In this document: positions 58,758 through 64,000 of the stretch, piece after piece
Layout of the letters: the number at the start of each line of letters is the position of its first letter
Position numbering within the stretch: the first letter of the stretch is position 1
NCBI GenBank assembly: GCA_945895375.1
Contig: CAMDEE010000007.1
Location: forward strand, 1 to 64,000
Length of the DNA stretch: 64,000 bases
Source: Auritidibacter sp. Marseille-P8566
GTDB lineage: Bacteria > Actinomycetota > Actinomycetes > Actinomycetales > Microbacteriaceae
Reading direction: 5' to 3'
The notes under the pieces: generated by a model
What the model was told of the DNA's origin: nothing
Databases searched by the model: none
What the model saw: only the letters and a program-made list of their open reading frames with translations
Translations under genes and position numbers: made by a program

Positions 58758-61532
58758 TTAGTAAGAGTAGATAGTTACTGTGGTTCCCTTTTGTGACTTG
58801 GCACCAGGGATTAGCTGGTAAAGGGCAGTCTTGAAGCTGTTAGTCTTCAACGCAACAAGTAACTTCTTGGTGTTTGACGCACGAGCAGGACCTGCAGTGG
58901 TCTTGTCCTTCTTGATCAAGAAGTTGTTGCTAATGGTTACAACACCAACAGTTCCCTTGACCTTCTTTAGTCCTGCAAGAATCGCTGCGTTACCCTTTAC
59001 GTTGGTCTTCTTATCTACTGTAAGAACACCGACCTTAGGGAATGGAATCACAATAACGGTCACGAGGTTAGGAACAATCGCAGTTACTGTGTAAGCCTGA
59101 GTTGTTTCGTCTTCAGCGGTAACAGTAATTGTCAAGGTGTTAGGTCCCTTTACAAGTGAATCTCCGCCAGAAACTTCGTATGTAGCTACTGAGCTCTCTG
59201 GAACACCGTCGACTTCAGCTGAGGTTGCGCCCTTGGCCAAAAGAATCTTTGAACCAACGACAACGGCCTTTCCATTTACTAGGAAGGTCTTTAGTCTCTT
59301 GTCAGGTGAAAGGGCAACCGGAATCACGATGCTGTAGCTACCTGCTTCAGCACTTTCGTCGCCAGGAGTAACGGTAAGAGAAATGATGTTCTCACCAGTT
59401 ACAAGTCCAGCAACGTTCCAAGTGTTAGCAGCTGTCGCCTTGGTTACTGTAGCCTCGCCACCATCGAACTCAAGCTTGGTTCCGTCTCCAAGACCAATCT
59501 TTTCAGCCACAGTTGGCTCAACGAAGATGCTTGCAGTAGTTGTGCCGTTGGCTAGAGGTGTCTGAAGAGCGGCTGTTCCATCTTGACCAACAGTAAGAGT
59601 GGTTGTGTTGACCTTTACAGTCTTGAGAGTTGCGTCAGCACCACCAACGTAGACCAAAAGCTTGTAAGTCTTTGCGAATTCCAAACCTGCTTCTGGAATG
59701 ACCTGGATGTCAATCTCGTTGACACCCTTCTCCACTCCAAAGAAGCGACCAACAGTAGGAAGAAGAGTCTTGCCGTTAGCAACTACATCTGATGTAGCGC
59801 TCTCAGCCTTGACCTGAATCTTCACAGTTGTTGCTGTGATTGGAAGGTTTACGAAACCAGCTTCATTGTCTAGAAGAGCTAGATCAACAGCTTCGTCGTT
59901 TACCAGTAGTCCGCCTTCTTCAGACAGAGCATTGCTTTCGCTAATTGGAAGAACGTTTAGGTTGATTGTGTAGGTTTCGCTGTCCCCACTTGAAGCAGTA
60001 ACAGTAAGAACTAGCTCGTTGTCTCCCTCTTCGAGAGGTGTTAGACGACCGTCTCCAGCAACAGTGAATGATGCTGTCGGGTCAGTAGTTGTTACCTTCA
60101 CGTTTACTCTTGTGGTTCCGTAAGGAAGATCAATTGAATCGTTTGTAGTTGCGTCAACACCATTTACCAAGAAAAGCTCTAGTGAAGTGTCAACTGCAGC
60201 TGCAACGTTGAAGAACAATCTGTATGTTGCAACAGATGTGTCCTGAGCAGTTACCTGAACCTTAACAATGTTTCTACCAGGCACTAGAGCATCTGCTCCG
60301 ATGATCTCAACGGTAGAAAGGTTTGTGGTTGGAACTGCAGTGATGTCTACAGAAGTTACATCGCTGTCAAGTTCGAATTCGTCACCATTAGCAACTTCAC
60401 TGCCGTCGTATTCGAAAGTAGCAAGGCTAGTGTCATCGTTTGCAAGAACCTTCAATGTAACGGTTGAAGTAGTAGTGGTAGTTCCATCTTCAGCAGTTAC
60501 TACAACGGTTAGTGTGTTGTCACCTAGTTGAAGACCGTTGTTACCAGTTACATTCACTGATGCCGCTGCATCCGCAGCGATTGCTGTCACAGCAACAGCT
60601 GTAGTTCCAGCAGGAACAAAAACAGTAGTACCGTCAACGACACGAGCACCTGAAACCTTGAAGACCACTAGTGAGCTATTGCTTGAAGGGGTCTGTACGT
60701 TCAGAGTAACTGTGTAAACAGCTTCAGCCCCGCTTTGAGCAGTAACTGTTGCGGTCACTGTGTTCGCACCAGTGGTAAGTGAATTGGTTGGGCTGATCAC
60801 CACAGAAGATGTTGGATCGCTAGGTACCGCCACCACTGTCGCACCCGTAGTTCCAGGAGCTAGGTAGACTCGCCCACCATTTCTTACTGCCTGGCCGTTC
60901 ACGGTGAATGTCTCTAGTGCAACATCGCTCGAGAACGCAAGCACACGAACCTTGAAGGTGTAAACCTGAGTTGTGGTTCCATCTTCAGCGGTAACTGTTA
61001 CAGATACTGTGTTCATTCCAGTGACTAGGTTCAGTGAGCCTGCTACCAAACTTGTTGCATTTGCATCGCTAGGGACAGCTTCAACTGTTACAGCGGTTGT
61101 CAATGGTGCTACTTCGAAGGTTTGACCTGGAGTGATGGTGGAACCATTAACTTTTAGGCTTCCCAAGGTAGCGTCTGTCGAGAATTCCGGAGTCTGGGTG
61201 TTCTGGTAAACATCAACGGTGTAGGTAGCTGTGGTTACAGCATCCGAACCGGTAACAGTAACGACGATGACGTTGATTCCAGGCTGCAAGTTTGTGTCAC
61301 TTACCTGCACACTTGCAGCGATGTCAGTTGCTACTGCAGTGACAACAACTGAAGTCGTGCCAGCAGGAACCAGTATTACGTCGCCATCTTCTACCGGTGT
61401 GCCATCAATCTCAAAGGTTGACAGTGAGACGTCAACACTGGCGGCGTTGGCCGCTGGGATCCCCTGCATCGGCAGAACAATAAGTAGCGCTGCGGTTAGA
61501 ACCGTAAGCAGTTTCTTGACTGTCATATTCAT
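58758..61532 (-). CDS. Giant secreted cadherin-like repeat protein with basic C-terminal domain
   Basis: About 924 residues from the ATG at 61532, which follows AAGGGAACA; the frame is open to an ATG at 61562 that overlaps the stop of the upstream gene, but that one lacks a ribosome site. Signal peptide (KKLLTVLTAALLIVLPMQGIPAANA). Nine repeats of 80-105 residues follow, each near TFxVNGxxV...PAGTTxVxVxAxxxDxxASVxVxG...L.xGxNTxTVTVTAEDGTT...YTVxLxV; repeats 7 and 8 are longer and more diverged. The last 100 residues are lysine-rich (KKVKGTVGV, IKKDKTTAG, TKKLLVALKT) and unlike the repeats, possibly a wall-binding module. No sortase motif. Second gene of an operon with the next. Confidence 0.82.
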   Translation of the reverse strand: MNMTVKKLLTVLTAALLIVLPMQGIPAANAASVDVSLSTFEIDGTPVEDGDVILVPAGTTSVVVTAVATDIAASVQVSDTNLQPGINVIVVTVTGSDAVTTATYTVDVYQNTQTPEFSTDATLGSLKVNGSTITPGQTFEVAPLTTAVTVEAVPSDANATSLVAGSLNLVTGMNTVSVTVTAEDGTTTQVYTFKVRVLAFSSDVALETFTVNGQAVRNGGRVYLAPGTTGATVVAVPSDPTSSVVISPTNSLTTGANTVTATVTAQSGAEAVYTVTLNVQTPSSNSSLVVFKVSGARVVDGTTVFVPAGTTAVAVTAIAADAAASVNVTGNNGLQLGDNTLTVVVTAEDGTTTTTSTVTLKVLANDDTSLATFEYDGSEVANGDEFELDSDVTSVDITAVPTTNLSTVEIIGADALVPGRNIVKVQVTAQDTSVATYRLFFNVAAAVDTSLELFLVNGVDATTNDSIDLPYGTTRVNVKVTTTDPTASFTVAGDGRLTPLEEGDNELVLTVTASSGDSETYTINLNVLPISESNALSEEGGLLVNDEAVDLALLDNEAGFVNLPITATTVKIQVKAESATSDVVANGKTLLPTVGRFFGVEKGVNEIDIQVIPEAGLEFAKTYKLLVYVGGADATLKTVKVNTTTLTVGQDGTAALQTPLANGTTTASIFVEPTVAEKIGLGDGTKLEFDGGEATVTKATAANTWNVAGLVTGENIISLTVTPGDESAEAGSYSIVIPVALSPDKRLKTFLVNGKAVVVGSKILLAKGATSAEVDGVPESSVATYEVSGGDSLVKGPNTLTITVTAEDETTQAYTVTAIVPNLVTVIVIPFPKVGVLTVDKKTNVKGNAAILAGLKKVKGTVGVVTISNNFLIKKDKTTAGPARASNTKKLLVALKTNSFKTALYQLIPGAKSQKGTTVTIYSY

Positions 61533-61561
61533 TGTTCCCTTGTTTGTCTCTGCTTTTCTCA

Positions 61562-64000
61562 TTACGCTTTCACTCTCACTACGTAGCTCTGGCTTGTGCC
61601 GTCGGCCGCTATCACGGTAACTGTCACGTTGTTGAAACCAGCCTTAATGTCTCTCCCAGTAATAGTCACCGAAGCACCAGGATCGTTTGCTTCTGCTGAC
61701 ACGTGAAGCTTGGTGGTGCCCGGAAGTACGCTCAACTTGGTCTTACCTAACATGCTGATTCCCTGAATGGTGAATCGCTTCAAACTTGTGTTAGATGACA
61801 GAGCAGGAATGTTCAAGAAGAAGTTGTACTCCTGATATGACTGATCCTGAGCTCTGACAATGATCCTGGTTGATTGGAAGTCTCCTGCAGTCAGGTTCTT
61901 GAAGTTGAAGTAAGTGATTGTTGCCTTTGGATCTTCTGCTATGGCCTCTAGGTCTACAGAAGTAGTTCCTGCAGGAAGCGTTACATAAGCTCCGTTAGCT
62001 CGCTCTACTCCGTTCAACTTCAATGAAGTTACGTTCGAGTTGCTTGACGGAGCAGCCACAGTGACTTTCACTGCATAATCGCGTATAGTTGAACCATCGG
62101 CTGCGGTAACTCTAACAGTTAGAGTGTTTTCGCCAGTAATCAAGTCCTTGTTTCCAAGAATCTTGTAGGTTGCAGATTCATCATCTGTTGCCGCAACTAC
62201 TGAAACGGTGGTTGAACCAAACGGTACAGAAATACTTGGGTCAGCCGCTGTCAAGTCAATTGAAGTTGATCCAACAACTAATGACTTCAGTTTGGTGTTA
62301 CCCGGAAGTCCACCGATACGGAAGGTTACCTTGTATTCACGAGTTGCAAGGCTTGGCGCAGTAACAACGATTGTGATCAGGTTGTCACCACGAACTAGCT
62401 CGGTGTTACCTGTAACCGCGACAGTAGCATTCTCGTCATTTGTGGTTACTTCAACATCTACTTCAGTAATCTCGAAATCAGTTGTCAAGACAACATCGCC
62501 ATCAACAACTGATTCTCCGCCAACGAAGATCTCGCTTACTGAGGTATCACTTGATACCAAAACAACTACGGTTAGCTTGTAGACGAGGACATCACCGTTA
62601 GGTGCGGTCACGACTACATCAACAACGTTGCTTCCAGTTACAAGACTGTCTGCTCCGATTACGTCAACTGTTGTGTTTTCGTCTGTAGGAACAGCAACAA
62701 TCTCGATTTCTGTAGAGTTCGCTGGCATTTGAACGGTTGAGCCGTTCTGGACGTTTACACCGTTGGCAGTGAATTCTGATAGTGAAGTGTCAGCTGAGAA
62801 GGCTACATCAAGAGTAAGAGTGTAGACCTTTACTGTTACCTCATCTACCGCTGTAACAGTGATTGTTACAGTGTTTTCACCAGGCTCAAGTGCAGAGCCG
62901 CCATCAACCTCAACCTGCGCTTCTTCGTCAGTCGGAGTCGCAACGATTTCAACATCTGTTGTTCCAGTTGGGAATGAGATCTTCTGGGCGTCAACAACTG
63001 CTACACCGTTTACTGTGAAGGTCGAAAGGCTAGTAACTGCTCTGTCTCTCAAGTTCACTGTAAGGGTGTAAGTAGCGGTAGTGCCGTCTTCGGCTGTTAC
63101 AACAACAACGATCTCGCTTTGTCCGACTGGAATGTCAGCAGAACCTGTGATTTCAACAGTAGCTGCCGGGCTAGTTGCCAAGGCAACAACAGCAACGAAG
63201 TTGTTGATTCCATCTAGGTTCAAGACCGCTCCGTCAACAACTGCAACACCGTCAGCGGTGAAGGTCGCAAGGGAAGTGTCCTTTGACAGTGCTAGAACGT
63301 TTACGGTCACTGTATAAGTAGCTGTTGCACCTGAAGGAGCTGTAACCACGATAGTAATTTCGTTTGTTCCAGTCTCAAGTCCAGTTGTTCCAGTAACTTC
63401 AGTTGTCGCTTCAGCATCAGCACCAGTCGCGGTTACGAATACTTCAGTAGTACCGAATGGCACTGTTACGGTTGCACCGTCAGCCACACTCGCGCCGTTC
63501 AGTGTGATAGTTCCTAGAGCTGTGTTTGAAGAAACAGCTGCTCTAACAACATTTAGTGTGTATTCACGAGTTGTTGTGCCGTCTGCGGCAGTTACTGTAA
63601 TCACAACTTCGTTGTCACCGGTAACAAGAGCATCTTGGCCCGTTACAGCGAAGGTTGCGTCAACGTCTTCGGTAGATGCGGCAACAACTACTGAGGTAGT
63701 TACTGCAGGGACATTGAATACAAGAGCGCCTAGCGGTACTGACTGACCGTTGACTGTAACTCCAGTCAAGTTGGTGTTGTTAGAAGCTGGAACAACAACA
63801 GTAAATGTGTAGCTTGCAACTCTAGAGTTGGCAGCTGTAACGAATACTGTAACGGTGTTGTTTCCAACCTTTAGATCGGTAGCACCCTGGACACTTGTTG
63901 TAGCGTCTTTATCTTCAGCAGTTGCCTCAACTGTTACTGAGGTGGTTCCTGTGGCGACGTTAACAGTTGATCCTGCCTCTGCCAAAGTGCCGTTTACAGT
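61562..64000 (-). CDS. Giant cadherin-like repeat protein, 5' end outside the window
   Basis: At least 812 residues; the coding frame is open to the last base of the window, so the N terminus and signal peptide are missing. Nine full repeats and the end of a tenth are visible, each 80-90 residues with FTVNGxxV, GTTxVxVxA, DxxATVxVTG, L.TGxNxVxVVVTAxDGTT and YTVTV elements, the cadherin-like beta-sandwich pattern. The last repeat ends the protein directly (SQSYVVRVKA), without an anchor or basic domain. It lies upstream of the other giant repeat gene and shares a TAATG junction with that frame. Probably both proteins are made together and form surface fibres or a matrix. Confidence 0.82.
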   Translation of the reverse strand, partial: TVNGTLAEAGSTVNVATGTTSVTVEATAEDKDATTSVQGATDLKVGNNTVTVFVTAANSRVASYTFTVVVPASNNTNLTGVTVNGQSVPLGALVFNVPAVTTSVVVAASTEDVDATFAVTGQDALVTGDNEVVITVTAADGTTTREYTLNVVRAAVSSNTALGTITLNGASVADGATVTVPFGTTEVFVTATGADAEATTEVTGTTGLETGTNEITIVVTAPSGATATYTVTVNVLALSKDTSLATFTADGVAVVDGAVLNLDGINNFVAVVALATSPAATVEITGSADIPVGQSEIVVVVTAEDGTTATYTLTVNLRDRAVTSLSTFTVNGVAVVDAQKISFPTGTTDVEIVATPTDEEAQVEVDGGSALEPGENTVTITVTAVDEVTVKVYTLTLDVAFSADTSLSEFTANGVNVQNGSTVQMPANSTEIEIVAVPTDENTTVDVIGADSLVTGSNVVDVVVTAPNGDVLVYKLTVVVLVSSDTSVSEIFVGGESVVDGDVVLTTDFEITEVDVEVTTNDENATVAVTGNTELVRGDNLITIVVTAPSLATREYKVTFRIGGLPGNTKLKSLVVGSTSIDLTAADPSISVPFGSTTVSVVAATDDESATYKILGNKDLITGENTLTVRVTAADGSTIRDYAVKVTVAAPSSNSNVTSLKLNGVERANGAYVTLPAGTTSVDLEAIAEDPKATITYFNFKNLTAGDFQSTRIIVRAQDQSYQEYNFFLNIPALSSNTSLKRFTIQGISMLGKTKLSVLPGTTKLHVSAEANDPGASVTITGRDIKAGFNNVTVTVIAADGTSQSYVVRVKA

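Noticed and set aside
58758-64000. Whether the two giant repeat proteins are one gene broken by a stop
   Set aside because: A signal peptide and a good ribosome site follow the stop, so they are two genes in an operon.
61562-64000. CRISPR or tandem DNA repeat in the repeat-protein genes
   Set aside because: The repetition is at protein level with strong DNA divergence between units; no short identical spacer-repeat pattern is present.

Overview
This window is a piece of an actinobacterial chromosome. The best fit is a small-genome, moderate-GC member of the Microbacteriaceae such as the freshwater Luna lineage (Rhodoluna/Aquiluna type). Reasons: the order rpoB-rpoC-rpsL-rpsG-fusA-tuf-rpsJ-rplC-rplD-rplW-rplB-rpsS-rplV-rpsC-rplP-rpmC, the actinobacterial mismatch endonuclease NucS, a winged-helix regulator of a type I associate with Microbacteriaceae, dense packing with many overlapping gene ends, and many promoters that look leaderless (an extended -10 six or seven bases before the ATG). 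The lineage is inferred from protein features, not from a search.

Layout: (1) 1-18.6 kb, minus strand: the S10 ribosomal protein operon, the str operon (tuf, fusA, rpsG, rpsL) and rpoC/rpoB. A small membrane protein gene sits between tuf and rpsJ. RpoC is about 1578 residues, clearly longer than the roughly 1290 usual in the family, because of extra sequence at the trigger loop and jaw. (2) 18.7-21.9 kb: a large secreted protein of cadherin-like beta-sandwich repeats plus YxWxRDG Ig-like repeats. (3) 22-25 kb: three diverged tandem paralogues with a PH-like pattern, a Fic AMP transferase gene with an operator-like promoter, and tadA; a decayed copy of the tadA 3' end lies on the far side of fic. 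(4) 25.3-27.1 kb: a PP-loop ATPase and upp.

(5) 27.1-42.1 kb: a surface-polysaccharide locus. It holds a nonulosonate (sialic/pseudaminic-type) synthase, a fused CMP-sugar synthetase/PseG-like hydrolase, a Wzx flippase, two GT4 glycosyltransferases, a Wzy polymerase, an unassigned protein, an initiating sugar transferase, a low-molecular-weight tyrosine phosphatase and a BY-kinase with a tyrosine-rich tail. A secreted Ig-like protein, a DUF4012 protein and a VanZ-like protein follow. Together these look like a Wzx/Wzy-dependent pathway that puts a nonulosonate-containing polymer on the cell surface.

(6) 42.4-48.4 kb: two regulators, a kinase-like P-loop protein, DedA, nitroreductase, threonine aldolase, nucS and DUF1003/DUF4956 membrane proteins. 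(7) 48.4-64 kb: a second cell-surface block with two CotH-family secreted kinases, a glycine-rich ectodomain fused to a polytopic membrane domain, a phosphodiester glycosidase (NAGPA family), and two further giant cadherin-like repeat proteins, the last cut by the window end. One CotH protein carries at its C terminus the same repeat domain that builds its giant neighbours, which suggests (inference) that the repeat proteins are its substrates or partners.

No rRNA, tRNA, CRISPR array, insertion sequence or integrase gene was seen.
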